64,000 nucleotides of DNA from the NCBI GenBank assembly GCA_964613665.1, contig CAZTIG010000006.1:35890-99889 (forward strand), written 5' to 3'. The first letter of the stretch is position 1. Every line of letters begins with the position of its first letter. Shown here piece by piece: positions 32,399 through 41,190 of the stretch. The stretch comes from CAZQFV01 sp964613665. Lineage in GTDB: Bacteria; Chloroflexota; Chloroflexia; DTKN01. The translations under genes and the position numbers were made by a program. A model generated the notes under the pieces. It searched no databases and was not told the origin of the DNA. It saw nothing but the letters and a program-made list of their open reading frames with translations.

Positions 32399-33577
32399 TC
32401 AGGGGTTCAGCTCCCGGACGTGGTAGGGGAAGTCAAAGACCTCCATCTTTTTCAGAAACGGCACAGGGTCGAAATCCTCCGGGCTCCGGACGCCCTGGCC
32501 CTGCCAGGTGCCTTCTGCCAGCAGCTCCATCGCGATCACCGGGCAGACGCCGGTCTGCCACGAAACGGCCTGGCAACCATGCCGGGCCATGCTCTCGGCG
32601 TTGTCCGTGGACTGGTAGATATAGACCTGCCGGGGCCGGCCGCTCTGCCAGCCCCGCACCCAGGTGCCGACGCACGTCTTGCCGGTCATGCGGCTGCCCA
32701 GGCCGGCTGGGTTGGGCAGGCAGGCCGCCACCACGTCGCTGGGCACTACCGGGACTCCTTTCACCAGGACCGGCTCCTTGCGGTGCAGGCCCAACATGTG
32801 CAGGACACGGATCACGTGGATGAACTTCTCACCCAGACCGTACTTGAAGGTGACGCGCCGGCACTTGATCTGGCGCGGGATGAGAACCACCTCTTCGTGC
32901 TCGACGTTGACACACTCGACCGGGCCGATGCCTTCCGGGAAGTCAAAAACCTCCGGCTCGGAGAACGGTTCCGTGGTGTACCAGCCACGCTCCCGTTCCC
33001 AGATCAGCGGTGGATCGGTGCACTCCTCGAGCGTGTCGGCGATGGAAAAGGTGGGGGCGAACTCGTAGCCGCTCACTTCCAACGCCGCGCCGTCGCGTAT
33101 GCCGATCTCGTCGATCTCGTCGAACAGGTGCAGCTCCGCGTAGCGGGCGAACACGTCGGACATCCCCGGATCGGCGCCCATGCCCAGGATGGCCAGCAGC
33201 CCCTTTCGTTCCCACTGGGCAGCGCGCGCGAACTGATACTCCCCCATGTGCTCCCCCGTGCCCGACATGGCCATGTCCATGTAGTTGCAGCCGGCCTGGT
33301 AGGCAGCGTCGAAAAGGGGGTCGATGTAGTCACAGCTGACGGCATTCATCAGCAGGTCTACCCCATGCTTCGCGGCGATTGCAGCGACCTGCGGGACATC
33401 GGCGGCGTCCACGTGCTCGACAGGGAACCTGTCGGGGCCGGTCAGCCTGCGCTGCACGGCCAGGGCCCGCGCCGTGTCGTACTCGGCCAGGACCATCTTC
33501 TCCAGCCAGGGCCGGCCCTGCGCCGCCACAGCGATGGCTTCGCCGACACCCCCTACACCCACGAGCAGGACACGCAT
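32399..33577 (-). CDS. Saccharopine / carboxynorspermidine dehydrogenase-like paralogue
   Basis: A 392-residue paralogue of the 31084 protein, alike across its whole length: MRVLLVGVGGVGEAIAVAAQ at the N-terminus, ILGMGADPGMSDVFARYAEL in the middle, GKTCVGTWVRGWQSGRPRQV near the end. It lacks about 10 residues present in the neighbour after the MAMT/MAMS motif, where the substrate-facing loop (LSEPHPTDPFHRTGIKLG in the neighbour) is shortened to GTGEHMG. The two may therefore act on different substrates or as a heteromer. It starts 22 bases after the potD stop, which ties it to polyamine uptake. The promoter is probably the one at 39686. Confidence 0.75.
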   Translation of the reverse strand: MRVLLVGVGGVGEAIAVAAQGRPWLEKMVLAEYDTARALAVQRRLTGPDRFPVEHVDAADVPQVAAIAAKHGVDLLMNAVSCDYIDPLFDAAYQAGCNYMDMAMSGTGEHMGEYQFARAAQWERKGLLAILGMGADPGMSDVFARYAELHLFDEIDEIGIRDGAALEVSGYEFAPTFSIADTLEECTDPPLIWERERGWYTTEPFSEPEVFDFPEGIGPVECVNVEHEEVVLIPRQIKCRRVTFKYGLGEKFIHVIRVLHMLGLHRKEPVLVKGVPVVPSDVVAACLPNPAGLGSRMTGKTCVGTWVRGWQSGRPRQVYIYQSTDNAESMARHGCQAVSWQTGVCPVIAMELLAEGTWQGQGVRSPEDFDPVPFLKKMEVFDFPYHVRELNP

Positions 33578-33599
33578 GGCCCACCTCGATCCCGGCTGC

Positions 33600-34706
33600 C
33601 TACTGGGAGCGGATCTCGGTCCAGATGCGGTCGTACAGGGCCGTGGCCTCGCCGATGTCCTTGATCCATTCCAGGTTGGCCATGACCTCGTCAGGCGGAT
33701 AGATCGCTGGCTCGTTCAGGATGTCTGGGTTGAGGTAGGGCTCGGCCGTCTGCACGGGGCTGGCGAACCAGGTAAAGTTGCTGATTTTGGCGGCAACCTC
33801 CGGGCGCAGCAGGTAGTTGATAAAGACCTCGGCGGTGTACTTGTTCTGCGACGTCTTGGGGATGCACAGGTTGTCGGCCCAAATGGCCGCCCCTTCGCTG
33901 GGGATGACGTAGCTGATCCGCTCGTCCTCCGCTGCCAGCATGAAGTAGTCGCCACTCCAGCCCTGCCCGATCAGGGTATCGCCGGTCGAGAGCAGGTCTT
34001 CGAACTGCTCGCTGTCGTAGGTGGCAACCCACGCCTTCTGCTGCAGCAGCAGCTGCTTGGCCTCCTCCAGCTGGGCCGGGTCGGTGCTATTCAGCGAATA
34101 GCCCAGGTACTTCAGGGCCGCGCCGATGACCTCGCGGCTGTCGTTCAGCATGCTCATCCTGCCGGCATAGGGCGCGGCCATCTGCGGGTCGAAGAGGTAG
34201 CCCCAGCTGTCGGGTTCCTCCGTGACCTCCTCGCTGTTGTAGCCGATCCCGGTGGTGCCCCACTGGTAGGGGATACAGTGGACGTTCCCCGGGTCGTAGG
34301 GCGGGTCCTGGAAGATGGCGTAGAGGTTGCTGCTGTTAGGGATGTTGTTGTGGTCCAATGGGGCCAGCATGTCCTGGCCGATCATGATCTCGACCATGTA
34401 GTCGGAGGGGACGATGATGTCGTACCCGCTGGCACCGGCCTGCAATTTGGCCAGCAGGTCCTCGTTGCTGGCAAAGGTGTCCTCGATCACCCGCACACCG
34501 TACTCCCGCTCGAAGTCGGCGTAGATCTCGGGGTCGATGTACTCGGACCAGTTAAAGATGTGCAGTTGGGCGGCCAACTGGGGCTGGGTGGGCTCGATCG
34601 TGGCCCCGGTCGTCGGCTGCGCGGTGGGTGCGGCGGTGGGCGGCATCGTCGGTCCGCACCCGGCCAACACCAGCAGCAAGACCAGAATGACAGCGGCTCT
34701 GCGCAT
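33600..34706 (-). CDS. potD: Spermidine/putrescine ABC transporter, substrate-binding lipoprotein
   Basis: A 368-residue extracytoplasmic solute-binding protein. MRRAAVILVLLLVLAGC is a lipoprotein signal with the anchored Cys at 17, followed by a Pro/Thr-rich tether. The mature domain opens LHIFNWSEYIDPEIYADFER, the PotD/PotF signature, and continues with FASNEDLLAKLQAGASGYDI and IVPSDYMVEIMI. The Trp and acidic residues that cage the polyamine amino groups appear conserved (SWGYLFDP, GQGWSGDYF). It delivers putrescine or spermidine to PotBC. The ATG at 34706 is preceded by GGAGGGATCCC. Gene order on the minus strand is potA-potB-potC-potD. Confidence 0.9.
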   Translation of the reverse strand: MRRAAVILVLLLVLAGCGPTMPPTAAPTAQPTTGATIEPTQPQLAAQLHIFNWSEYIDPEIYADFEREYGVRVIEDTFASNEDLLAKLQAGASGYDIIVPSDYMVEIMIGQDMLAPLDHNNIPNSSNLYAIFQDPPYDPGNVHCIPYQWGTTGIGYNSEEVTEEPDSWGYLFDPQMAAPYAGRMSMLNDSREVIGAALKYLGYSLNSTDPAQLEEAKQLLLQQKAWVATYDSEQFEDLLSTGDTLIGQGWSGDYFMLAAEDERISYVIPSEGAAIWADNLCIPKTSQNKYTAEVFINYLLRPEVAAKISNFTWFASPVQTAEPYLNPDILNEPAIYPPDEVMANLEWIKDIGEATALYDRIWTEIRSQ

Positions 34707-34769
34707 GGGATCCCTCCTTCTGCTCACACAGCGGACAAGTGCCGCGTTGCGGCATCCTCACGTCTCAGG

Positions 34770-35603
34770 CTACACTGTGGTCTGACCACCTCCTCTCTGC
34801 AGCACCAACGACAGCACCACGAGCACCATGGAGGCCAGCAGCATCATGGCCGAAAGGGCGTTGACCTCGGGGGTGATGCCGGTCTTGACCATGCCATAGA
34901 TGCGCAGCGGCAGGGTGGTGGAGCCCGGCCCGGCGGTGAAGAAGGTGATGACAAAGTCGTCGATGGAGAGGGTGAAGGCGAGCAGCGCGCCGGCAAAGAC
35001 ACCGGGCATCATCAGCGGCAGGGTAATGCGCCAGAAAGTCTGCCAGCCGTTGGCGCCGAGGTCCTGCGCCGCCTCCTCCAGGGTTGTGCTCATGCCGGTC
35101 AGCCGCGCCCGCACGACGATGGCGACGAAGGAGATGTTAAAGGCCACGTGGGCGATGATGATGGTCGGCAGCCCCAGGGGAATCTGCACCGTGACGAAAA
35201 AGATCAGCAGCATGACGGCCATGGCGATCTCGGGGATGATCACGGGGAGGTACAGGAGCGCGTCAAAGGCCCCTCGGGCGAAGAAGCGATAGCGCTCCAT
35301 GACCAGGGCGGCGAGCGTGCCGATGGCGGTGGAGATGATGGTGGAAGCCACGGCGACGATCAGGGAGTTCTTCAGGGCCTCGCCGATGGCGGCGTTGCCG
35401 AAGAGGTCCAGGTACCAGCCCCAGGTAAAGCCCCGCCAGGCAGCCACCGAGCGCGAGTCGTTGAAGGAGAAGATGACCAGCAGCACGATCGGGGCGTAGA
35501 GGAACAGGTACATCCACACGGCGTTGGCCGAGAGCAGCACGTGGGCGGTGCGGCGCATGCTCCACCTGCGGCGCTGGCGAGGGTTGCTGTCCTTGCGGCC
35601 CAT
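34770..35603 (-). CDS. potC: Polyamine ABC transporter permease
   Basis: A 277-residue inner-membrane permease with six predicted helices. The ABC-coupling EAA loop is LEEAAQDLGANGWQTFWRIT with LPLMMPG following (about residues 180-206). FSLNDSRS-like FSFNDSRSVAAWRGFTWGWY near the N-terminus is typical of PotC. It pairs with PotB to form the channel driven by PotA. It lies 49 bases after potB and 63 before potD. The first 15 residues are basic, and the start could alternatively be the internal Met at residue 16, just before RRTAHVLLSANAVW. Confidence 0.9.
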   Translation of the reverse strand: MGRKDSNPRQRRRWSMRRTAHVLLSANAVWMYLFLYAPIVLLVIFSFNDSRSVAAWRGFTWGWYLDLFGNAAIGEALKNSLIVAVASTIISTAIGTLAALVMERYRFFARGAFDALLYLPVIIPEIAMAVMLLIFFVTVQIPLGLPTIIIAHVAFNISFVAIVVRARLTGMSTTLEEAAQDLGANGWQTFWRITLPLMMPGVFAGALLAFTLSIDDFVITFFTAGPGSTTLPLRIYGMVKTGITPEVNALSAMMLLASMVLVVLSLVLQRGGGQTTV

Positions 35604-35618
35604 CGTTGCCCTCTCGCC

Positions 35619-35648
35619 TTCCCTGCCCCCGCAGCGGGGAGCAGGGAA
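35619..35648. repeat. Inverted repeat between potB and potC
   Basis: TTCCCTGC (35619-35626) and GCAGGGAA (35641-35648) flank CCCCGCAGCGGGG, giving a 12-bp stem with one bulge. It resembles the hairpin at 47393-47428 and may be one of a dispersed hairpin family or an operon-internal stabiliser. Confidence 0.55.
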
Positions 35649-35652
35649 CGTT

Positions 35653-36936
35653 TCACGCGGTCTTTCCGCCCACGCGGAAGTAGAGCAGGGTTCCCAACAG
35701 CATGATCGCCATGAGCACGAAGGAGATGGCCGAGCCGAAGGGCCAGTCCCGCGTGGTCAGGAACTGCTGCTGGATCAGGTTGCCGATCATCATCGTCTTG
35801 GCCCCGCCCAGGATGTCGGGGGTGACATAGGCCCCCAGGGAGGGGATAAAGACCAGGATGGCGCCAGCCACGATGCCCGGCATGCTCAGCGGCAGGACCA
35901 CCCGCCAGAAGGCCCGCAGGTCGTTGGCGTAGAGGTCCTTGGCCGCCTCCACCAGGGAAAAGTCCACCCGCTCGATGGCCGCGTAGCAGGGCAGGGTCAT
36001 GTCGGTGATCCAGCCGTAGACCAGGCCGATGATCACCGCGGTGTCGGTGTAGAGGAGGTTGATCGGCCGGCCCGTGGCCGTGACCAGGAAACCGAGGCCC
36101 CCGCCAAAGAGCTGGTTCAGCCACAGGCAAAAGTCGTGCACCTGCCCCGTCCAGAAGGAGTTGAGAAAGCCCTGGTTGCTCAGGATCAGCTTCCAGGCAT
36201 AGGTGCGCACGACAAAGTTGGTCCAGAAGGGCAGCATCAGCAGGAGCAGGAGGACGTTGCGCCAGCGAGCCGGCCGGCGGGCGATGAAGTAGGCCAGGGG
36301 ATAGCCAAAGAGGAAGCAGAGCACCGTGGTGATCCCGGCGATGTAAAAGGAGCGCAGGAAGATAGACAGGTACAGCGGGTCGAAGAACCGGGCATAGTTC
36401 TGGGGGTGCCAGACCCACTCGATCCCGCCGTACACTCCCCGCTTGAGGAAGCTGTAGACGAGCACGATGAGCAGCGGCACGGCGAAAAAGACGGTCAACC
36501 AGAAGGCGCTGGGGAAGAGGAGCCGCAGGACCACGCTGCCCAGGAGGACGACGAGCACGGTGGCGATGGCAAACTGCAGCAGGGCGTAGAGGTTGCCCTG
36601 CAAGAGCACGGCCAGCCCACCCCAGGCGACGATCCCCGCGACGGCCCGCCAGAAGACCCAGCGCCGGAACTCCCTGCGGCCCAGCCACAGAGTCACGGCC
36701 ATCGCTGCGTCCAGGGCGGCCAGGAGAAAGGTCAGCGGGAAGAGGGGCCGGGACAGGGCCAGCCCGCAGGCGCCGTTGCAGGCCACATCCTGACACAGGC
36801 CGGCGCGCAGCAGCAGCTCGCAGAGGTAGGGGAAGCCCGCCAGGACGATGGCGTTGAGCATGAGCAGGGCGCCGGACAGGACGTCGATCACGATATCCGC
36901 TGTGGACCGGGGCCGCGCTTTCGTCGCTACAGCCAT
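35653..36936 (-). CDS. potB: Polyamine ABC transporter permease with N-terminal membrane extension
   Basis: A 427-residue permease. From about residue 145 (FWLTVFFAVPLLIVLVYSFL) onward it is a normal PotB, with six helices and the EAA loop VEAAKDLYANDLRAFWRVVL followed by PLSMPG. The first ~140 residues are extra: three to four additional hydrophobic segments with a Cys-containing loop (RAGLCQDVACNGACGLALSR). PotB proteins are usually 280-310 residues, so this is an unusual extension; it is in frame, with the same codon usage and no internal start that is better. It lies 27 bases after potA. Confidence 0.87.
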   Translation of the reverse strand: MAVATKARPRSTADIVIDVLSGALLMLNAIVLAGFPYLCELLLRAGLCQDVACNGACGLALSRPLFPLTFLLAALDAAMAVTLWLGRREFRRWVFWRAVAGIVAWGGLAVLLQGNLYALLQFAIATVLVVLLGSVVLRLLFPSAFWLTVFFAVPLLIVLVYSFLKRGVYGGIEWVWHPQNYARFFDPLYLSIFLRSFYIAGITTVLCFLFGYPLAYFIARRPARWRNVLLLLLMLPFWTNFVVRTYAWKLILSNQGFLNSFWTGQVHDFCLWLNQLFGGGLGFLVTATGRPINLLYTDTAVIIGLVYGWITDMTLPCYAAIERVDFSLVEAAKDLYANDLRAFWRVVLPLSMPGIVAGAILVFIPSLGAYVTPDILGGAKTMMIGNLIQQQFLTTRDWPFGSAISFVLMAIMLLGTLLYFRVGGKTA

Positions 36937-36963
36937 GCCATGTCTCCGCGGGTGGCCCTGCCC

Positions 36964-38094
36964 TCAATCCAGCAGGAGCAGGGTGCTCTCGGCCGGCCAC
37001 GACACGTGGATGACCTCCTGTCCCGTGTAGAAGGCGGCCGGGTCGGTGGCGGCGAGGAGGTTCTGCTGCCGCGCCGAGAGCAGCGAGCCGTCCTCCAGGC
37101 GCAGGCGGAACAGGGTTTCGGTGCCGGCGTAGGCCAGCTCCTCCAGGCGGCAGGCAAAGTGGTTGGGCAGGTCCGCCTGCGCCTCCCGCCGCAGGCGGAT
37201 CTTTTCCGGGCGGATGGCCAGCGTGACCGGCCGGCCGGCCGGCAGCTCCGCCAGCAGGCCGCGCTCGGCCAGGACGCTGCTCGGGCCGGCGGCGACGCGC
37301 ACGCGCAGCCTGCCCCCCACCAGGACGGTGACGTACTGGCTGTCCCGTTCCAGCACCTGCCCGTCCAGGAAGTTGCTCTCCCCGATAAAGTCGGCCACGA
37401 AGCGGCAGTTGGGCCGCTCGTAGATCTCGGTGGGGCCGCCGATCTGCAGGACCAGGCCCTTGTTCATCACGGCGATGCGGTTGGACATGGTCAGGGCCTC
37501 GCCCTGGTCGTGGGTGACGTAGACGAAGGTGATGCCGACCTGCTGCTGCAGCCTCTTGAGCTCCAACTGCATCTCCTTGCGCAGTTTCAGGTCGAGCGCG
37601 CCGAGCGGCTCGTCCAAGAGCAGGACGGAGGGCCGGTTGACCAGGGCGCGGGCCAGCGCCACGCGCTGCTGCTGCCCGCCGGAGAGCTGGGTGGGCCGGC
37701 GGTGGCCCAGCCCGGGCAGGCGCACCATCTCCAGGGCATCGCGCACCCGACGCTGGATCTCGGCCTTGGGCACGCGCTTCATCTCCAGGCCGAAGGCGAT
37801 GTTGCGCGCGATCGACATGTGCGGAAAGAGGGCATAGTTCTGAAAGACCATGTTGGTGTTGCGGCGGAAAGGCGGGGTGTCGCCCACGTACTGGCCCCGG
37901 ATGTACAGCTCGCCCTCGCTGGGCATCTCGAAGCCAGCGATCATGCGCAGCGTCGTCGTCTTGCCGCAGCCGGAGGGCCCCAAGAGGGCGAAAAAGTCGC
38001 CCTCGGCGATCTGCAGGGAGACATGGTCCACGGCGACGACCTCGCCGAAGCGCTTGGTCACGTTGCGCAACTCGACGGCCGGGTGTTCTGCCAT
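36964..38094 (-). CDS. potA: Polyamine ABC transporter ATPase
   Basis: A 376-residue ABC ATPase. Walker A is GPSGCGKTTTLRMIAG (about residues 38-53), the signature LSGGQQQRVALARALVNRPS (about 139-158), Walker B VLLLDEPLGALD, and the H-loop VTHDQGEALTMSNRIAVM. A C-terminal TOBE-type regulatory domain (about 240-376) follows, as in PotA/CUT1 ATPases. It energises PotBC. Use for other solutes is unlikely given the PotD neighbour. The ATG at 38094 opens directly into the domain and has TGGAGAG upstream. Confidence 0.92.
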   Translation of the reverse strand: MAEHPAVELRNVTKRFGEVVAVDHVSLQIAEGDFFALLGPSGCGKTTTLRMIAGFEMPSEGELYIRGQYVGDTPPFRRNTNMVFQNYALFPHMSIARNIAFGLEMKRVPKAEIQRRVRDALEMVRLPGLGHRRPTQLSGGQQQRVALARALVNRPSVLLLDEPLGALDLKLRKEMQLELKRLQQQVGITFVYVTHDQGEALTMSNRIAVMNKGLVLQIGGPTEIYERPNCRFVADFIGESNFLDGQVLERDSQYVTVLVGGRLRVRVAAGPSSVLAERGLLAELPAGRPVTLAIRPEKIRLRREAQADLPNHFACRLEELAYAGTETLFRLRLEDGSLLSARQQNLLAATDPAAFYTGQEVIHVSWPAESTLLLLD

Positions 38095-38143
38095 TGCGCC
38101 GCTCTCCAGGTTGATCGGCCCCGCCTCCGGGGCTCCGAGAAGC

Positions 38144-38263
38144 GATCTCAGAACCACCAAGACACAGAGACACCGCGCTGACAAGGTGGCTTCCTTCTTG
38201 CCTTCTTGGTAGCCTGGCGCCTTGGTCGTCTGTTCATCCTGGTTCCCTGGTGGCTTGGTGGCC
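38144..38263. repeat. Intergenic 'accaag' repeat cluster
   Basis: The 185-base gap between the aminomutase-like gene and potA holds CTCAGAACCACCAAGACACA and inverted counterparts GCCTTCTTGGTAGCCTGG, CGCCTTGGTCGTC and TGGTGGCTTGGTGGCC. The core TCTCAGAACCAC is shared with the element near 5948-5959 (there in reverse). Confidence 0.6.
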
Positions 38264-38279
38264 AATCTGGATCCAGTTC

Positions 38280-39593
38280 CTAACGCCCTGCCAGGGCCTT
38301 TTTCACCGCGTCCTCGAAGTAGGTCAGGGTGTTGGCGATGTCCTCGTCGCTGTGGGAGTAGCACAGGAACCAGGGCTCGCGGTCGTCGGGATCGGGGATG
38401 GCCCCGTTGGCGATCAGTTGCATCATGATGCGCGTGTAGAGCTCCTCGTTGCAGCGGGCAAAGTCGCGAAAGTCGCGCGGGTTCTCCTGCTCCGTCAGCA
38501 GGATGCCGAACATTGCCGGCGGACCGCTGATGACGTGGGGCAGGCCGGCCGCGGTCAGGATGCCGCTCAGGCCCTCCTGCAGGCGCCGGCCGCGCGCGGC
38601 GATCGCCTGCAGCACCTGGCCGTCCTCCAGGATCTCCAGGGTGGCGTCGGCGGCGGCCATGCCGACGATGTTGCCGCAGTAGGTGCCGGCGTGGGCTGTC
38701 TGCCCGCGTACGATCACCTCCATGATCTCGCGCTTCCCCGCCAGCGCGGCGACCGGAAACCCGTTGCCCATGGCCTTGGCGTAGGTGACCAGGTCGGCCC
38801 TGACCCCAAAGTGCTGCTGGGCCCCGCCCACGGCCAGGCGGAAACCGGTCTTGACCTCATCAAAGATCAGGACCACGCCGTGCTCGTCGCACAGCCGGCG
38901 CATGAACTCCAGGTAGCCCGGCTGCGGCATGATCGAGCCGGCGTTGCCCAGGATCGGCTCGACGATGATCGCCGCCAGGTCGGGCCAGTGCTGGCGCACG
39001 GCCTTCTCCAGCAGCTCAGCGTCGTTAAAGGGCAGGCAGAGGATCAGGTCGTGGATGGCACGGGGGACGCCGGAACCCACCACCACTGGGACCGGGCTGC
39101 GGCGGTGCCCCAGCACGCGCACGGGGGTCGAGGCGGTGGAAAAGTTGAGGTAGTCGTGCATACCGTGGTACTGCCCCTCGAACTTCAGCACCTTTTCCCG
39201 GCCGGTGTAGGCGCGGGCCACGCGCAGGGCGTGCATGGTAGCCTCGGTGCCGGAGTTGGCGTAGCGCACCAGCTCCACCCCGCACATGCGCACCATGCGC
39301 TCGGCCACGCGGACCTCCCAGGGGGTGGGGTGGGGGAAGGAGGTGCCCTCGGCGATGGCCTGCTGCACGCGCCGCACCACCGGCTCGTAGCCGTGGCCCA
39401 GGATGACCGGGCCAAAGCCCAACTGGTAGTCGATATACTCCTTGCCGTCGGGGTCCCAGACGTGGGAGCCCTGCCCACGGACGATGGGCAGGGTCGCCTC
39501 TCCCCAGTCGCGGAAGTTGGAGGTGACGCCGCCGGGCATCACCGCGCGGGCGCGGGCCATCAGCTCCTGCGAACGCTGTCGACCGGTAGGCAT
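38280..39593 (-). CDS. Class III aminotransferase, glutamate-1-semialdehyde aminomutase-like
   Basis: A 437-residue PLP fold-type I enzyme of the HemL-like branch. RARAVMPGGVTSNFRDWGEA and YIDYQLGFGPVILGHGYEPV match the N-terminus of glutamate-1-semialdehyde aminomutases. RYANSGTEATMHALRVARA carries the phosphate-binding loop, VVLIFDEVKTGFRLAVGG the PLP-binding Asp, and LVTYAKAMGNGFPVAALAG the Schiff-base Lys. Real HemL has a slightly different active-site gate, and the setting (first gene before potABCD, divergent from an omega-aminotransferase) suggests a diamine or amino-acid aminomutase/transaminase instead of tetrapyrrole synthesis. It starts the leftward unit behind the promoter at 39686. 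Confidence 0.78.
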   Translation of the reverse strand: MPTGRQRSQELMARARAVMPGGVTSNFRDWGEATLPIVRGQGSHVWDPDGKEYIDYQLGFGPVILGHGYEPVVRRVQQAIAEGTSFPHPTPWEVRVAERMVRMCGVELVRYANSGTEATMHALRVARAYTGREKVLKFEGQYHGMHDYLNFSTASTPVRVLGHRRSPVPVVVGSGVPRAIHDLILCLPFNDAELLEKAVRQHWPDLAAIIVEPILGNAGSIMPQPGYLEFMRRLCDEHGVVLIFDEVKTGFRLAVGGAQQHFGVRADLVTYAKAMGNGFPVAALAGKREIMEVIVRGQTAHAGTYCGNIVGMAAADATLEILEDGQVLQAIAARGRRLQEGLSGILTAAGLPHVISGPPAMFGILLTEQENPRDFRDFARCNEELYTRIMMQLIANGAIPDPDDREPWFLCYSHSDEDIANTLTYFEDAVKKALAGR

Positions 39594-39685
39594 GCTGTCC
39601 TCCTTTCAGAGCGGCCTCGGTCCGGAGGCCCTGGGGGATCGCCGCAGCGCCGCCCTGGGCACCGCGTGGCACAACGACCGCAACC

Positions 39686-39714
39686 ATTATACCGCGTTTT
39701 GGCGCGCCGCGCAA
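39686..39714 (-). promoter_or_regulatory. Leftward promoter of the polyamine-transport unit
   Basis: Minus strand: TTGCGC (39709-39714), a 17-base spacer, TATAAT (39686-39691), about 95 bases before the aminomutase-like start. Its -35 is 16 bases from the -35 of the rightward promoter. Confidence 0.75.
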
Positions 39715-39730
39715 GTGGCGCCGGCGGGAC

Positions 39731-39759
39731 TTGACGATTTGGGCAGAACGCCGTATAAT
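39731..39759 (+). promoter_or_regulatory. Rightward promoter of the catabolic unit
   Basis: TTGACG (39731-39736), a 17-base spacer, TATAAT (39754-39759), 65 bases before the aminotransferase ATG. Divergent with the promoter at 39686, so one regulator binding between them could control both units. Confidence 0.8.
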
Positions 39760-39824
39760 GATCGTCGGATTCGGCACGAATCGGCCAGCATCGTGTGTCT
39801 TATCAACAGAACGGGAGAAACGGT

Positions 39825-41171
39825 ATGAACGCCGAACGCCCCATGTCCGCGGCGGAGATCGTCCGCCTGAACCGCGAGCACACCTTCTTCTCCTGGTCCG
39901 TGCAGTCCGCCGTCGACCCGATCCCGGCCGTGCGGGCGGAGGGCATCTATTTCTGGGACGCCCACGGCCGGCGCTACATCGACTTTTCCTCGCAGCTCAT
40001 GAACCTGAACATCGGGCACCAGCACCCGCACGTGGTGCGGGCCATCCAGGAGCAGGCCGGCCGGCTCTGTTTTATCCACCCCGGGGTGGCCACGGAGCCC
40101 CGCGGCCGCCTGGGCCAGATGCTGGCCCAGGTCGCTCCCGGCAACCTCAAGAAGAGCTTCTTCTGCCTGGGCGGGGCCGAGGCGAACGAGAACGCCATCA
40201 AGATGGCCCGGATGTATACCGGCCGGCACAAGATCATCGCCCGCTACCGCTCCTACCACGGCGCCACCAGCGGGGCCATGGCCCTCACCGGCGACCCGCG
40301 GCGCTGGCCGGCCGAGCCGACCATGCCCGGCGTGGTCCACGTCTTTGACCCCTACTGCTACCGCTGTCACTTTGGCTGGACGCCCGAGACGTGCCACCGC
40401 GAGTGCATCACGCACATCGAGGACGTCGTCCGCTTCGAGGGACCACAGAACGTGGCGGCGATCTTCCTGGAAGGGGTCACCGGCTCCAACGGGCTGATCG
40501 TGCCGCCCGACGACTATTGGCCGCGCCTGCGTGAGCTGTGCGACCGCTACGGCATCCTGCTCGTCTCCGACGAGGTCATGAGCGGCTTTGGCCGCACCGG
40601 CCGCTGGTTCGCCGTCGACCACTGGGGCGTGGTGCCGGACATCATCACCTGCGCCAAGGGACTGACCTCCGGCTACGTTCCGCTGGGCGCGGTCATCGTC
40701 TCCGAGCCGATCGCCCAGTACTTCGAGGACCGCATGCTGTGGTGCGGCCTGACCTACAGCGGCCATCCCCTGGCCTGCGCCGCCGGCGTGGCCACCCTGG
40801 AGGTCTACCAGCACGAGCACCTGATCGAGAACGCCGCGCAGGTGGGGCACTACCTGGGCAAGCGGCTGGGGCAGATCCGGGACCGCCACCCCTCGGTGGG
40901 CGACGTCCGCTGCATCGGCCTCTTCTCGGCCATCGAGGTGGTCAAGGACAAGCGCACCCGCGAGCCGATGGCCCCGTGGAACGCCAAGGGCGCCGAGCTG
41001 GGCAAGATGGCCGAGGTGGCCAGGCACCTCCGCCAGAACGGCCTCTTCACCTTCCAGGCCTGGAACCTGATCTTTGTCGTCCCGCCGCTCATCATCACCG
41101 AAGCCCAGGTGGACGAGGGGCTGGAGATCATCGAGAGGGCGCTGGAGATCACCGACGCGGTCTGCCGTTGA
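39825..41171 (+). CDS. Class III omega-amino acid aminotransferase
   Basis: A 448-residue PLP enzyme resembling beta-alanine/taurine:pyruvate aminotransferases. N-terminal REHTFFSWSVQSAVDPIPAV and FIHPGVATEPRG are typical of that subgroup. PLP-binding residues are in LGGAEANENAIKMARMYTG, LVSDEVMSGFGRTGRWFAVD (Asp) and ITCAKGLTSGYVPLGAVIVS (Lys). The gene sits 19 bases before an MmsA-type dehydrogenase. In Pseudomonas and others the same pair converts beta-alanine to malonate semialdehyde and then acetyl-CoA, so that pathway is a good candidate. The ATG at 39825 has GGGAGA upstream and follows a consensus promoter. Confidence 0.85.
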   Translation: MNAERPMSAAEIVRLNREHTFFSWSVQSAVDPIPAVRAEGIYFWDAHGRRYIDFSSQLMNLNIGHQHPHVVRAIQEQAGRLCFIHPGVATEPRGRLGQMLAQVAPGNLKKSFFCLGGAEANENAIKMARMYTGRHKIIARYRSYHGATSGAMALTGDPRRWPAEPTMPGVVHVFDPYCYRCHFGWTPETCHRECITHIEDVVRFEGPQNVAAIFLEGVTGSNGLIVPPDDYWPRLRELCDRYGILLVSDEVMSGFGRTGRWFAVDHWGVVPDIITCAKGLTSGYVPLGAVIVSEPIAQYFEDRMLWCGLTYSGHPLACAAGVATLEVYQHEHLIENAAQVGHYLGKRLGQIRDRHPSVGDVRCIGLFSAIEVVKDKRTREPMAPWNAKGAELGKMAEVARHLRQNGLFTFQAWNLIFVVPPLIITEAQVDEGLEIIERALEITDAVCR

Positions 41172-41190
41172 AAGGAAGAAGGAGACAGGC

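Noticed and set aside
35524..38181. Plus-strand frame of about 880 codons opposite potABC
   Set aside because: Shadow of the pot genes; composition is low complexity and without domains.
38280..39593. True HemL for tetrapyrrole synthesis
   Set aside because: The family resemblance is real, but no other hem gene is nearby and the gene is bound to the polyamine transport unit, so I kept a neutral aminomutase/aminotransferase call.
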